Source of the DNA: CANIGN01 sp041391385
GTDB lineage: Bacteria > Bdellovibrionota > UBA2428
DNA length: 64,000 nt
Direction: 5' to 3'
Assembly: GCA_041391385.1 (NCBI GenBank)
Contig: JAWKOD010000007.1
Location: 62,001-126,000 of the forward strand
Position 1 is the stretch's first letter. The number at the start of each line of letters is the position of its first letter. A model generated the notes under the pieces. The model had not been told where the DNA came from. It saw only the letters and a program-made list of their open reading frames with translations, and did not search any database. The translations under genes were made by a program, and so were the position numbers. Positions 19,249 to 28,968 of this stretch are shown here, piece by piece.

Positions 19249-20040
19249 ATGCGGATACGTTTACACTTAAGCCTCTGTGCTCTTAGTCTTGCAGCTCTTA
19301 TAGGTTGCTCAAAAAAAACATCTGCCTCTGCAGAGGGCTTTGCAGAGCTCAACACCCCCTCCCTTAATTCGAATACACAGGATGGCGACATCACAGACCC
19401 AACAGATCCAAACGGCCTTCCTAAAACACCTAATGCTGAAACAAAAAACGAAGCTTCTTCTGCAGAGATTTTAAAAAGCCTTTTAGGTGCTTGGTCCTCA
19501 ACCTGTAGAGATCTTGATTCTAAAATCTCCAATAGCTCTGCTAAAGACGTCATTTATATCTCGTTAACCAAAGAGGGCACCCATAAACTTAATCTATTTA
19601 CACTCTTCTTTTCAGGATCAAGAAACTGTGAAGCAAAACGCTTTCAAGAACTCGAAGAACACAACTTTCTTTTGAGCTCTATTCAAGACGGCCAAGAAGA
19701 ACGTAACTCCGCACTTGCTTTAGACTTAGCAGATCCAGAAATGAAAATAGACCCACCGACAAATGTTCTTCTCGTTTTAGCCAACCAAGAAGACTCCACT
19801 CAAAAAGGTCGCATGCTCCTTGAGGTTTTAGATTCACAACGCACATCCATTCGCTTACAAATTCAAGAGTGGAAAGAGCTCCTTCCCACTCGAGCTAAAG
19901 ATTTTGATTCGGTTGTATTACAACTTGAAAGTCTTCAAAATTCAGGGGCAACGAACAACCGTTCCATCTACTACACAAAATCCCAGGCATTTTCACGAAG
20001 CAGCACAGAAGACATCCTTCTTGTTGAGCCAAGCTTTTAG
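19249..20040 (+). CDS. Lipoprotein of unknown function
   Basis: A 263-residue protein with a lipoprotein signal peptide ending in the lipobox ALIGC (Cys 20) and an ideal ribosome binding site (AAAGGAGG before ATG 19249). The mature part begins with a Ser/Thr/Asn-rich linker including TDPTDPNGLPKTPN, then a mixed alpha/beta region with two cysteines (TCRDLD and RNCEAKR). No catalytic motif recognised. Probably attached to a membrane facing the periplasm. Confidence 0.8.
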   Translation: MRIRLHLSLCALSLAALIGCSKKTSASAEGFAELNTPSLNSNTQDGDITDPTDPNGLPKTPNAETKNEASSAEILKSLLGAWSSTCRDLDSKISNSSAKDVIYISLTKEGTHKLNLFTLFFSGSRNCEAKRFQELEEHNFLLSSIQDGQEERNSALALDLADPEMKIDPPTNVLLVLANQEDSTQKGRMLLEVLDSQRTSIRLQIQEWKELLPTRAKDFDSVVLQLESLQNSGATNNRSIYYTKSQAFSRSSTEDILLVEPSF

Positions 20041-20053
20041 CAAGCCTCTCTTT

Positions 20054-22987
20054 TTATTTTGAAGCAGCCGGAGGAGTACTCGATCTGTCGGGATTATATG
20101 TTGGCGCAGGTGGAAGCGTTGGCGCTCCACCGTATTGAAACACGTAATCGCGAATTTTTTGCATCTGCACGTGGGCATCATCTTCAAAGAAGCCAGGCAA
20201 CGCAACATGCGCAGACTTAGGATCATCTGGATCAAGAGGCGGCCACAATTGTGGCATTCTTGTACCTGGCATAATTGCATTTGGATCTTTGATCCAACGA
20301 ACAACCCACTCAGGCCTTAAGCGTGCTTTAACGTTCTTTAAATTAGGTGCGGAAGTCGAAAGATCCACTCCTTCTCCATGGCAACTCAAACAAGCCAACT
20401 GACCAAACATCGTTCCCGCTGCTTTGAGTTCTTCAGAACTCAAGGGGCTATTTACCTTTTTAAAGAAAGGATATGGAGCTTGATCATAAGCAGCAAAGTA
20501 TTTCGTTAGAATCGTAGCCTCTTCGTTTGTCATTTGGAAGGTAGGCATTCTTAGCACATGCCACGGACGAATTTTCACATTCGTATTGAGAAGATACGCG
20601 TGCAACCAATCAGGCTGAACTTTTGATCCTTCAGTGTGCAAATTAGGAGGCCCCATATTCAGATCATCTTGATAGTAAGCAAGAATGTGACCACCCTTAC
20701 CTTTTTCTATCGCATGACAACCTACACAGTTATAGCGATTAATTACTCGCTGGCCCGCAATAATTTGCTCCCAACGACCATCCACAGGAAACTTAACAGC
20801 GGCTTCTACGTTTGAATTTTCATGACCCAACACAACTGCAGCAACAGCTTCGGCTTGTTTATGCGTGAGTCCAAAATGAGGCATCTTCGCCTTGGCTTCG
20901 AAGTCACGAATCTTGCCCACATCCCAAATGCGTGGAGTACGCACCTTCGTATAAATCCAATCTGGACGCGAAGTATGGTCGAGATGAACGTTTTCAAATG
21001 CAAATTTAGAAACGTCCTTACTTCCCTCTTCTGTTAACTCTGCTCCTAAATTAGGTGCTTTCTCAAATCCTTTAATCGCATGACAGGCATAACAGCCATA
21101 GTGCGAAATGAACTTTTCTCCCAAAAAGTTTTTCTTCTCATCAAGAGACATCGAAGCTAATTTGACAGCAGCTTCTTTAGGAGAAAGTTTTTTTCTAAAA
21201 TAATCCGTAACGAGCTGATCACGAACCTCATCTTTTGCAACAGGCACATCAAGTGCCTCAAAACGTTCGTTCTTTTTAGAAAGTAGGTATTCTGCAATAT
21301 CAATAGCCTCTTTCTCGCTCAACTTCATACTTGGCATGATGGTTTGTTCCCAATAATGCTTCGGATTAATGAGCCAGCTTGTGAGCCACTCGCGCGACAC
21401 CTTAGAACCCATTTGATTCAACTCAGGCCCTGGCAATGGCACAATCGGATCTTTCCAACCTGGATCCAAAGGAGAAGATGGGTTCTTACGTGGAAAGTCA
21501 GCAACTGCGTGACAACCTAAGCATCCAATACTTCCAACGAGTTCTTTTCCTTTTTCTGCATCTCCAACTGAATTACTTGCAAGCTTGATTGGCTCAAAAG
21601 GCTCAGCCTTTTTGAACAAGAAATACGCTATGGATTCAACTTCAACTTTACCGCGCTCAATAGAGTCAGGATCTGAATTATTATGAACCTGCCAGAAGGC
21701 AGGCATTAAAGTAGTGGGCCTAAAAGATTTAGGATTCCACAACCACTTGATAACCCACTCGGGAGTTAATTTAGATGCGATGTTGTTAAGCTGAGGTCCG
21801 GATTTCTTTTCGAGAGCAAGTTTTTCAAAATGTCCTGCAAACTTATGGCAGTTGTAACAGCCATATCGCTCAATAAGTCGCATGCCTGCATTAAAAGTAG
21901 GCGCTCCATCTAATTGAGTTTGGCTCGCATGACACTGCAAACACTTTCCTTCAGTCATCTGAACAGGAAGCATATGTGTTTTAATATGGTGGTTGCGGTG
22001 AAAATGATACTTTTCTGCCCAAGCCTGTTCTTGAATTTTATTGCGTGGAGTATGCGCCGAGTTTGCAAAATCAACACTCTGAGGGACCCCACTGTGACAG
22101 CCTGTACAACCTACTTTTGAAGCAGGGTGTGGACTATCTGCACCCACCATAAGCTTTAATTTAGGGTGAGTCGTAAAGGGTTGAGGAAAATCTTCAAAGC
22201 CAGCTTTGTCAGCTGTCACGTGACATGTCATGCAGCGATCAACACGACCTACTTTGTTAAAGAAGTAATCGTCTTTAAGGTTAGAAAGAATAATTTGGTT
22301 AATCTTAATTGTAGGTGCAACAAAATCGATGAGAGGTGCGTTTCTTATAATATTGGGCAAGTTCGCTTCATTATCAAAAATTTGCTTCTTAAGTGTATTT
22401 AACTCTTTAGTAAGCTTGTCTCTTCGGTCGGCGATTTCTTTTTCGCGCGACAGAATGTCAAGCTTCATGTTTTTTGCATGATCTAATTTTTTCTCAGCAT
22501 CTTCGGCAATGATCTGAAGTTTTTTAACTTCTTTGTTTTTCTTATCGTAAGCGGCCTTAAGCCTATTCGCCTTAGGGTCTTCATGCTCGATGGCTTTTTC
22601 TAAAATAAAAAGATCGGCTAACAAAACACCCTTTAAGTTTTGAAACTCTTGGTTTTTAACGGAGTAATCATCAGAAAGATCTTTAATCTTTTTATCAATT
22701 TCTCTTACAACCTCAGCTTCTTCAGCTTCAACTTCTTTAAGCTTTTCTTCAAGCTCTGCTACCTTGCCATCAAGCTTGCTTTTTTTCATAGCTGCTTCGG
22801 CCGCCTTGAGACGCTGTTCGCCGATAGCTGCTACAATTTTTTGAGACTGCCGCTGATACTGCTTCCAAGGTCTGTCGTAATCTTCAATTAGCGCCCATAC
22901 CACTATCACTAAAAGTATGAGTGAAGAAATGGCAAACCACTTGGAGAGCTGTTTCGAGTTATAAACTGTGTCTTGCTTATCCGCCAT
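20054..22987 (-). CDS. Membrane-anchored octahaem c-type cytochrome
   Basis: A 977-residue protein with one N-terminal membrane segment (about 15-34), a long charged coiled coil (about 45-205), then eight CxxCH haem-binding motifs: CMTCH (252-256), CTGCH, CLQCH, CYNCH, CLGCH, CYACH, CVGCH and CLSCH. Several have a following methionine-containing MP or MPxF motif (for example LMPAFWQ, TIMPSMK, RMPTFQM, RMPQLWP), the sixth haem ligand of class I cytochromes. It ends the operon of Rieske and cytochrome b genes and starts 11 bp after the subunit-IV-like gene, so it is the likely electron acceptor of that bc-type complex, passing electrons to an oxidase or other terminal reductase. Confidence 0.93.
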   Translation of the reverse strand: MADKQDTVYNSKQLSKWFAISSLILLVIVVWALIEDYDRPWKQYQRQSQKIVAAIGEQRLKAAEAAMKKSKLDGKVAELEEKLKEVEAEEAEVVREIDKKIKDLSDDYSVKNQEFQNLKGVLLADLFILEKAIEHEDPKANRLKAAYDKKNKEVKKLQIIAEDAEKKLDHAKNMKLDILSREKEIADRRDKLTKELNTLKKQIFDNEANLPNIIRNAPLIDFVAPTIKINQIILSNLKDDYFFNKVGRVDRCMTCHVTADKAGFEDFPQPFTTHPKLKLMVGADSPHPASKVGCTGCHSGVPQSVDFANSAHTPRNKIQEQAWAEKYHFHRNHHIKTHMLPVQMTEGKCLQCHASQTQLDGAPTFNAGMRLIERYGCYNCHKFAGHFEKLALEKKSGPQLNNIASKLTPEWVIKWLWNPKSFRPTTLMPAFWQVHNNSDPDSIERGKVEVESIAYFLFKKAEPFEPIKLASNSVGDAEKGKELVGSIGCLGCHAVADFPRKNPSSPLDPGWKDPIVPLPGPELNQMGSKVSREWLTSWLINPKHYWEQTIMPSMKLSEKEAIDIAEYLLSKKNERFEALDVPVAKDEVRDQLVTDYFRKKLSPKEAAVKLASMSLDEKKNFLGEKFISHYGCYACHAIKGFEKAPNLGAELTEEGSKDVSKFAFENVHLDHTSRPDWIYTKVRTPRIWDVGKIRDFEAKAKMPHFGLTHKQAEAVAAVVLGHENSNVEAAVKFPVDGRWEQIIAGQRVINRYNCVGCHAIEKGKGGHILAYYQDDLNMGPPNLHTEGSKVQPDWLHAYLLNTNVKIRPWHVLRMPTFQMTNEEATILTKYFAAYDQAPYPFFKKVNSPLSSEELKAAGTMFGQLACLSCHGEGVDLSTSAPNLKNVKARLRPEWVVRWIKDPNAIMPGTRMPQLWPPLDPDDPKSAHVALPGFFEDDAHVQMQKIRDYVFQYGGAPTLPPAPTYNPDRSSTPPAASK

Positions 22988-22997
22988 CTATCGTTAC

Positions 22998-24083
22998 CTA
23001 AATATTCAAGAGATACTCTGGGATAGACACTACGTACTTAAACGCGAATATCCACCTGAGATACATTTTTATGGGGAGAGACATCATGACCAAAAAAAGT
23101 TGCATCATGAGATGGTAGCGAATGGGTCCCATTTTTTCGAAGTAGGGATGGAACCACTTTGTTTTCGCCAATATGAAAGGCAATACGCCCAAGTAAAATC
23201 CAATAACACAAAAACCAAAAAACTCTCGTACAAGAATATTTTGCGGAAGACCAATGTGAAGAATTTTCACCCAAATAATTTCTGACAAGTTAATGTTTGG
23301 TGCACTTAAGACTTTATGAGAATCCCAATACTCAAAGGGTCCAAAAAAGTTCCATCCCGGACCACGCATAAAGGTTCCTAAGAAAATCAACGAAATCCAA
23401 AGAACAATAAAACCAAAACCAAAAATCCAAAGCGCTGAATAACGCTCCTTAACGGTGTAGTAACCATTCCCCTTAGGGTTAAAATCCACGTAAGGAATAG
23501 CAATTAAGCCCACGATAATCATAGTGGGAAGCACAACACCCGCAATCCAAGGATCATAATACACAAGCATTTCTTGCAGTCCCAAGAAGTACCAAGGCGC
23601 TTTTGCAATTGCCGGAGTAATACCCGCATTCGCTGGGTCCTCTAGAGGCGCTTTAAAAAGAATCGCCCATAATATGAGGAATGCGGTAAAACAGACCATG
23701 CAAATAAGCTCTGAGTAAACGAGGTCCGGCCACGTATAAACTTTTTTATCTGACTCCTGTTTTTCGAGATTCGGCTTTCCTTCGGCCATCAACTGATCGT
23801 TAATGGTTCCGCGATACATCGCCAACCAAAATAAAAAGCCAGTAGCCACGCTCATAATCCAGATAGGAATATTATCAGGCTTAGTAGCTTCTTTATAAAA
23901 ATTTGGATCGGTAAACGCAAAGGCCAAAAAAGCGAGAATTAAAATTGTAGTCGGAATAATAAAACGTGGCTTCACCCATGTTTCGTGAAAACGCATGATG
24001 GCCCACCATGCAATGCATACTGCTGTGAAGTAAAAAATAGGATTAGAAAGGTAATTAATAATCTCGCGAAGTGTTTGAACCAT
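22998..24083 (-). CDS. Cytochrome b C-terminal-domain protein (subunit-IV-like)
   Basis: A 361-residue protein with about eight hydrophobic segments. It contains the quinol-site region APWYFLGLQEMLVYYDPWIAG (the P-x-W near the Qo site) and PANAGITPAIAKAPWY, as in PetD or the C-terminal half of cytochrome b. It lacks haem-b histidine pairs, which are in the adjacent b6-like protein, so this is a split cytochrome b. Longer than PetD (about 160), with extra membrane segments at both ends. Same operon as the Rieske protein. Confidence 0.88.
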   Translation of the reverse strand: MVQTLREIINYLSNPIFYFTAVCIAWWAIMRFHETWVKPRFIIPTTILILAFLAFAFTDPNFYKEATKPDNIPIWIMSVATGFLFWLAMYRGTINDQLMAEGKPNLEKQESDKKVYTWPDLVYSELICMVCFTAFLILWAILFKAPLEDPANAGITPAIAKAPWYFLGLQEMLVYYDPWIAGVVLPTMIIVGLIAIPYVDFNPKGNGYYTVKERYSALWIFGFGFIVLWISLIFLGTFMRGPGWNFFGPFEYWDSHKVLSAPNINLSEIIWVKILHIGLPQNILVREFFGFCVIGFYLGVLPFILAKTKWFHPYFEKMGPIRYHLMMQLFLVMMSLPIKMYLRWIFAFKYVVSIPEYLLNI

Positions 24084-24098
24084 AACCGCAACTCCAAC

Positions 24099-24876
24099 CT
24101 ATAAAGGCCCGGAGATTCCCCCATCCTTTCGTACTCGCCAAAAGTGAATCGCAATTAAAAGTGTCACCACAAACGGAATTGCGATGCAGTGTAATACATA
24201 AAATCTCAACAGCGTCGCTTCACCAATAAAGCGTCCGCCCAAAAGACCAAACTTGGCATCGTTACCACTGTGTACCAATGGAACATCTCCGATTTGCAAA
24301 AGCATAGAACCTGGACCTGTAACCCCCATAAGAGGAGTTGCAGCTGCCATGTTAGCACCTACTGAAATCGCCCAAATTGCCAACTGATCCCAAGGAAGCA
24401 GATACCCTGTAAAAGACAACAACATTGTAAGAACCAAAAGAATAACACCTACACCCCAGTTAAACTCACGAGGTGGCTTGTAGCTACCCGTCATGAAAAC
24501 TCGGAACATATGCAACCACACTGTGATGACCATCGCGTGCGCACCCCAGCGGTGAATTTCACGCAAAATCCCCAATGGTACGTGTTCTCGTAAGGCAATA
24601 ATGTCATTGTATGCAAACTCCAAAGTTGGACGATAATAAAACATCAACAAAATGCCTGTTACGGCTTCGATCAAAAACAAAAAGAAAGTAAGTCCGCCCA
24701 TGCACCACGTGAAAGACATTCTCACACCTGACTTGCGTTTTACCGGGTGAAGATGCAAGAAGACGTTAGAAGGCCAATAACTTTGATCTCTCGGATTATC
24801 GGCAAGCTATGCCTAAAAATAGATTTCAAATTTGACTTTCGCGAATGTAATTCCAAAGTGAGCGAAGTGGATTCAT
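24099..24876 (-). CDS. Cytochrome b6-like protein, two frameshifts near the 5' end
   Basis: Four membrane segments with the two haem-b histidine pairs: HRWGAHAMVITVWLH on one helix and HCIAIPFVVTLLIAIHF on another; LLPWDQLAIWA is the usual GY-x-LPWDQ motif. The clean frame begins only at about 24758, but the true start is ATG 24876, 3 bp after the Rieske stop. Restoring one base near 24827 and one near 24800-24803 gives MNPLRSLWNYIRESQIWKSI then FRHSLPDNPRDQSYWPSNVF leading straight into the body. Restored length about 259. Core subunit of the quinol oxidising complex. Confidence 0.9.
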
Positions 24877-24879
24877 CTT

Positions 24880-25410
24880 TTAAACCTTCAACAAATAATC
24901 TGATTTTTCCCAATCAGAGGAATTCATAATTTTTTTAGATTTATCGACAACAATGGTGCCCGATTCATCTGTTGTAATTGAAAAGCGCTCGAGCGGACGA
25001 GGCGCAGGACCTTCAAAGTTTAAGCCCGTAGGACGGAATCCGCTTCCGTGGCAGGGGCACTTGAATTTTTGTTCATTTGCAAGCCAGTTTGGCGTGCAAC
25101 CTAGGTGAGTACACACAGTAGAGAGTGCATACATTGTATTTTGCGTTGTTTTTACAATCCAAACAGATTGTGTATCTTTAAATCTTTCATCGACCCCTAA
25201 GGAGTAATCATCTGGCGAGCCCGCTCTAAATTTTGAAGGTTTTTCAAAAAGAACATTTGGAAAAAGAAAGCGACCTAAAGCCGTGAGCATTACACCTACA
25301 ACAACAGAAAAGGATATCCACCCCAACCAAAACCACGAAAGAAATTCGCGCCTATTCAGTTTAAGATTTTCTTCGGTTCCTGAGCCGTTATTTCCTGTGT
25401 TAGTTGCCAA
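24880..25410 (-). CDS. Rieske [2Fe-2S] protein of the bc-type complex
   Basis: Rieske subunit with the cluster motifs CTHLGC and CPCHGSGF in the C-terminal domain. The N-terminus has a twin-arginine-like NRREFLSWF followed by a single membrane anchor, so export by the Tat route is likely. I place the start at TTG 25410, with GGAGAG 8 nt upstream; an earlier TTG (25491) would add 27 residues before the Tat motif. It carries electrons from quinol at the cytochrome b site to the octahaem cytochrome. The next gene starts 3 bp after its stop. Confidence 0.92.
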   Translation of the reverse strand: MATNTGNNGSGTEENLKLNRREFLSWFWLGWISFSVVVGVMLTALGRFLFPNVLFEKPSKFRAGSPDDYSLGVDERFKDTQSVWIVKTTQNTMYALSTVCTHLGCTPNWLANEQKFKCPCHGSGFRPTGLNFEGPAPRPLERFSITTDESGTIVVDKSKKIMNSSDWEKSDYLLKV

Positions 25411-25519
25411 TTTCTCTACTCTCCAAAACAAACTCTTTTCTGCTAAAACTTTGAGTCCTTTCTTTATGCCGCGAGGGGTTCGATATATCAATCAAGTTTT
25501 ACGTAGGATCTTATTTTTC

Positions 25520-26487
25520 TTAGAATTTTGATTCAAACTTACGTGCAAGATTTCGAACTCTTAAGTCAGAATGAGAACTTGAAATGAGCTTCAAATCAGC
25601 CGCAGTTTGAGCAGGCTTAAGCAATAGCTGCACCTTGAAAACTTCGCCAATCAAACTCTCCAAAGCGGGCCCTTGAAATCGTGATAAAAGAGTAGGGTCT
25701 CCGTCCTTGATCAAAGCGTATAATTTGCCAATCTCACGAGCTGCCAAGGCCTTTTCAGAATCTGAAAATAACGGCTGCTTCGAAGTCGACTCCCTCAGAA
25801 TTCCCAAAGCAACATTCCAACGAACCTCATCATTCGGATCATCTAAAAGCCTTACGGTATACCGAGAACACTCTTGGGCTGTTGAAAGTGCCGCAGATGC
25901 GCACTGCGCAAAGTAAGCCCCCGCCACTTTTCGAAGCGCCTCATTTGTGGACTCAAACAAAGCTCCCAATCGCTCAAATGCTTTTTGAGAAAAATCCCCT
26001 TGTCTCAGATAAAAAAGCCCCAATGCCAGAAGTCCCTCATTTTTTAAAGAAGCGGCGGCTATGCGATCAAGATCCTTAGACTCGCCCAATGCAGGTCCCC
26101 AGCTTGCAACATGCAAAGCATAAAGCGCAGGACTATTCGCCGCTGTTTCGAGCTCTGAAACTTTAGCCGCGACAAATGAGACGAGTTCTTTCTGCTCATA
26201 AGCATTCGGCTTCCACTCATTCTCTGTTACTGGATTTGAGTTTTGATCTATATTTTGCATCCACTCCATAAGCAGCGATGCCTGACGACTGGGAGAAGCA
26301 GAAAGTATCTGAGCTAATATTTCGACGTGGTGTTTTAGCCTCCTACTAAAAAACGAAAACTGAAAAAAATTCCCAAGGCAAATGACAAGAACAGACGCCA
26401 CTATAAAAAGTCCGTCGCAATAGGATTTTTCAGGCAACTCTGCTTTTTTTTGTCGGCTTTCTTAAACTTAGGCTCTTCTTGGGTCAT
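25520..26487 (-). CDS. Membrane-anchored helical-repeat protein, one frameshift near the start
   Basis: The true start is ATG 26487 with AAAGGAGG upstream: it reads MTQEEPKFKKADKKK and joins the main frame if the T8 run at 26444-26451 has one more base. A membrane segment (GLFIVASVLVICLGNFF) follows, then about 250 helical residues with HEAT-like units (for example DPNDEVRWNVALGILRES and SSHSDLRVRNLARKF). Its start overlaps the stop of the restored nuoI (ATGA). Lying between complex I and bc-complex genes, it may help assemble or anchor them; that is inference. Confidence 0.7.
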
Positions 26488-27083
26488 TTTATGGAGTCCT
26501 CCTTTAAGTTTGGGCAAAAAAGGTAGCAGGCAACGTTCAAAAAGGTCCCTGGCGCCTTTTATTTGGGGATAAGTGGGGTTTTCGTCTTTGAAGTTTAGAG
26601 TAATCGTAAACTAAATGAATGCGATCAACTGCTTCAGATACTCATACTCCGTTGTATGTACGAGACCTCCGTGATCTTGCGACCTCAGTACACAAACCAC
26701 AGAAACAACAGAGAGCTTCGTCAATATCAAAACGCAATAATTTGAGCTTCAAGGTTTAGATCCGAACTCAGCTGGGTTTTCGCATCCGGATTTTCATCCG
26801 CATTTTTTACGGCTATCAATCGTAATACATTCAACGAGACAAATAACCACACTGATTGCACGAAATACAACCTTCTTCATGCATGAAGAGTCTGTTTTCT
26901 TGAAATGGCAGGAATATTGTCTTTCACGTCAGGATAACTAATCGTTACATCTCCTGAACCATAATTGTAGCCATCGCGCACTTTCTTTAAGCCGTTTGTC
27001 TTAAGAAAAGCATTCATTGTAATAGAGAGTCCTTTGTAAACAGTTTTTACAGCGACCCAAATATTTAAAAAATAATTCTTCAT
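26484..27083 (-). pseudogene. nuoI: NADH-quinone oxidoreductase subunit I, heavily indel-damaged
   Basis: ATG 27083 begins 5 bp after nuoD with MKNYFLNIWVAVKTVYKGLSIT, the NuoI amphipathic N-terminus, and VTISYP. The frame ends at 26877, but successive frames continue with a first ferredoxin motif (CISCNQCGYL), then CITIDSRK, then a second motif (CCFCGLCTEV), then HTTEYEYLKQL and DENPTYPQIKG. One break is at the T4 run before DIDEALCCFCG. The 'CP' ends of both [4Fe-4S] motifs are damaged, so this region needs more than one-base repairs. With shifts corrected it would end at TGA 26484, overlapping the next start. NuoI carries clusters N6a/N6b in complex I. Confidence 0.72.
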
Positions 27084-27088
27084 CGTAA

Positions 27089-28237
27089 TTACCTGTCGAC
27101 CTCACCTAAAACGATATCAAGGCTTCCCAAGTAGGCTACCACATCCGCCAACATCATCCCCGCGCACATTTCATCCAAGGTTGAGATAGCAATAAAACAA
27201 GGGCTCTTCGCTTTGACGCGATGAGGACGTTTCGTACCGTCTGCAATAATATGATATCCCAAAGCACCTCTTGGGCATTCTGTTTGCATATAGACTTCGC
27301 CTCGAGGCTTTAAGGATTTAGGAATTCCGCCCATAATAGGACCTTCAGGGAGAGCCTGCAAAGCTTGCTCAATGATACGAATGCTTTGAAACATTTCTTT
27401 TACGCGAACATAGTAACGGTTCCAGCAGTCGCCCACTTCACCCACTTCGGCCTGACCTACGCAAACTTCAAAGTCATACTTTTCATAACCACTGTAAGGA
27501 TGAACTTTTCTTAAATCCCAATTGATGCCACTGCCTCTTAAATTTGGACCACTCAATCCGTAACTTACCGCCGTATCAGCGCTAATGACGCCAATGTGTG
27601 CCGTGCGGTTTACAAAAATAGCATTGCCCGAAAGCAGGTCATTAATCTCTTTTAACTGCGGAACAAAATACTTACAGAAGTCAGCAATTTTCTCCTGAAC
27701 TCCCTTGGAGATATCCCTAGAAACACCGCCGGGACGAATGTAATTATAGAGCAAACGCGCTCCACAAATTTCTTCAAAAATTCGCAAAACTTTTTCGCGA
27801 TCACGGAACGCATACAAAAACGGAGTAAAGCCACCGATATCAAGCGAATAAGTGCCCAAGGCCAATAAGTGACTTGCAACGCGATTGAGCTCAGAAACTA
27901 TCACTCGAATAGCTTGTGCACGCTCAGGGATTTCAACTTGCTGTAATTTCTCAACAGCCAAACAAAACCCAAGCTCCATGTTCATAGATGCGATGTAATC
28001 CATGCGATCTGCGAAGGGAACAATTTGAACATACTCCCTAGCTTCGCAATGTTTTTCAAAACAACGGTGAAGATATCCAATTTCGGGATAAGCCCCTTTA
28101 ATAATTTCACCATCTGAAACAATCTCAACACGCAACACTCCGTGTGTTGAAGGGTGCTGTGGCCCCATGTTGATTGTAAGCTCTTCTGTGTCTAAATCTT
28201 CTAGCTCGTTAAATCGATTGCTATTGCCTGTTTCCAT
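27089..28237 (-). CDS. nuoD: NADH-quinone oxidoreductase subunit D
   Basis: The 49-kDa subunit of complex I, lining the quinone pocket. The conserved INMGPQHPSTHGVLR is at the N-terminus, with YLHRCFEKHCE, RPGGVSRDI and the C-terminal RGALGYHIIADGTKRPHRVK region. About 382 residues, close to the usual length. ATG 28237 is preferred over TTG 28246. Intact, unlike nuoI just downstream. Gene order nuoC-nuoD-nuoI is a fragment of the usual nuo operon; no other nuo genes are in the window. Confidence 0.96.
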   Translation of the reverse strand: METGNSNRFNELEDLDTEELTINMGPQHPSTHGVLRVEIVSDGEIIKGAYPEIGYLHRCFEKHCEAREYVQIVPFADRMDYIASMNMELGFCLAVEKLQQVEIPERAQAIRVIVSELNRVASHLLALGTYSLDIGGFTPFLYAFRDREKVLRIFEEICGARLLYNYIRPGGVSRDISKGVQEKIADFCKYFVPQLKEINDLLSGNAIFVNRTAHIGVISADTAVSYGLSGPNLRGSGINWDLRKVHPYSGYEKYDFEVCVGQAEVGEVGDCWNRYYVRVKEMFQSIRIIEQALQALPEGPIMGGIPKSLKPRGEVYMQTECPRGALGYHIIADGTKRPHRVKAKSPCFIAISTLDEMCAGMMLADVVAYLGSLDIVLGEVDR

Positions 28238-28261
28238 ATTCTTCAATCTTTCCTTTTAACC

Positions 28262-28813
28262 CTAAAGGGGCACTTTCATGCCATTGTAGGTTTCAGGGAA
28301 AACATAATCTTTTTTGAGCGGATGCCCTACCCAGTCTTCAGGCAACAAGACACGCTCCAAGAAAGGATGGTTTTTAAAAACAACTCCTAACAAGTCGTAG
28401 CACTCTCGCTCATACCAGTTAGCAGCACGAAAGAGATGACTCACACTTTCAATCACCGCATTCTCACGCGGCAACACAACTTTAATGTTCAAGTCAGAAC
28501 GAAGAGGAAATGAATAAAGGACATAAAGCAATTCAACTCTAGCCTTCACCTCTACACGATCTTCAGTTGCAGCTACATCAATAAAATCAGAAGCTGATAT
28601 GACCTGAAGAAAATCAAATCCCAAATTCAAGTCGTCTCTTAGCCACGCTAAAAAACCAACAAGTTTACCTGCTGGAACAACAAAAACAGAATCGCTTGGA
28701 GCTTTCTCTTCAAGTTGAACACCCGAAAAGCCCGCTGCTTCTGCTTTTTTGAGGATCTCTGCCAAAGGAGGACAAGCTCCTGGCTCCCCCACAACTGTTT
28801 TAACTTGCGCCAT
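28262..28813 (-). CDS. nuoC: NADH-quinone oxidoreductase subunit C
   Basis: The 30-kDa subunit of the complex I arm. The C-terminal signature is present: ANWYERECYDLLGVVFKNHP, then RVLLPEDWVGHPLKKDYVFPE. Start placed at ATG 28813, giving 183 residues (usual range 150-230); the open frame extends to 28993, but the extra 60 residues are not family-like and overlap the divergent acyltransferase start. No clear ribosome binding site supports either. No nuoA or nuoB precedes it. Confidence 0.92.
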   Translation of the reverse strand: MAQVKTVVGEPGACPPLAEILKKAEAAGFSGVQLEEKAPSDSVFVVPAGKLVGFLAWLRDDLNLGFDFLQVISASDFIDVAATEDRVEVKARVELLYVLYSFPLRSDLNIKVVLPRENAVIESVSHLFRAANWYERECYDLLGVVFKNHPFLERVLLPEDWVGHPLKKDYVFPETYNGMKVPL

Positions 28814-28968
28814 AGGCGCGGGATCAAACGTCGTTTTCAGTTTTGCCACATAGAAATAATTACCCGAAGCGAGGCGTTTAATCCACCAAGTCCTGAAAAT
28901 AGATGAATCCTGGCGAATTAAAAGCCTAAGGATATTGAGCCTTTCCAAAAATTTGAGACAATAGATCG

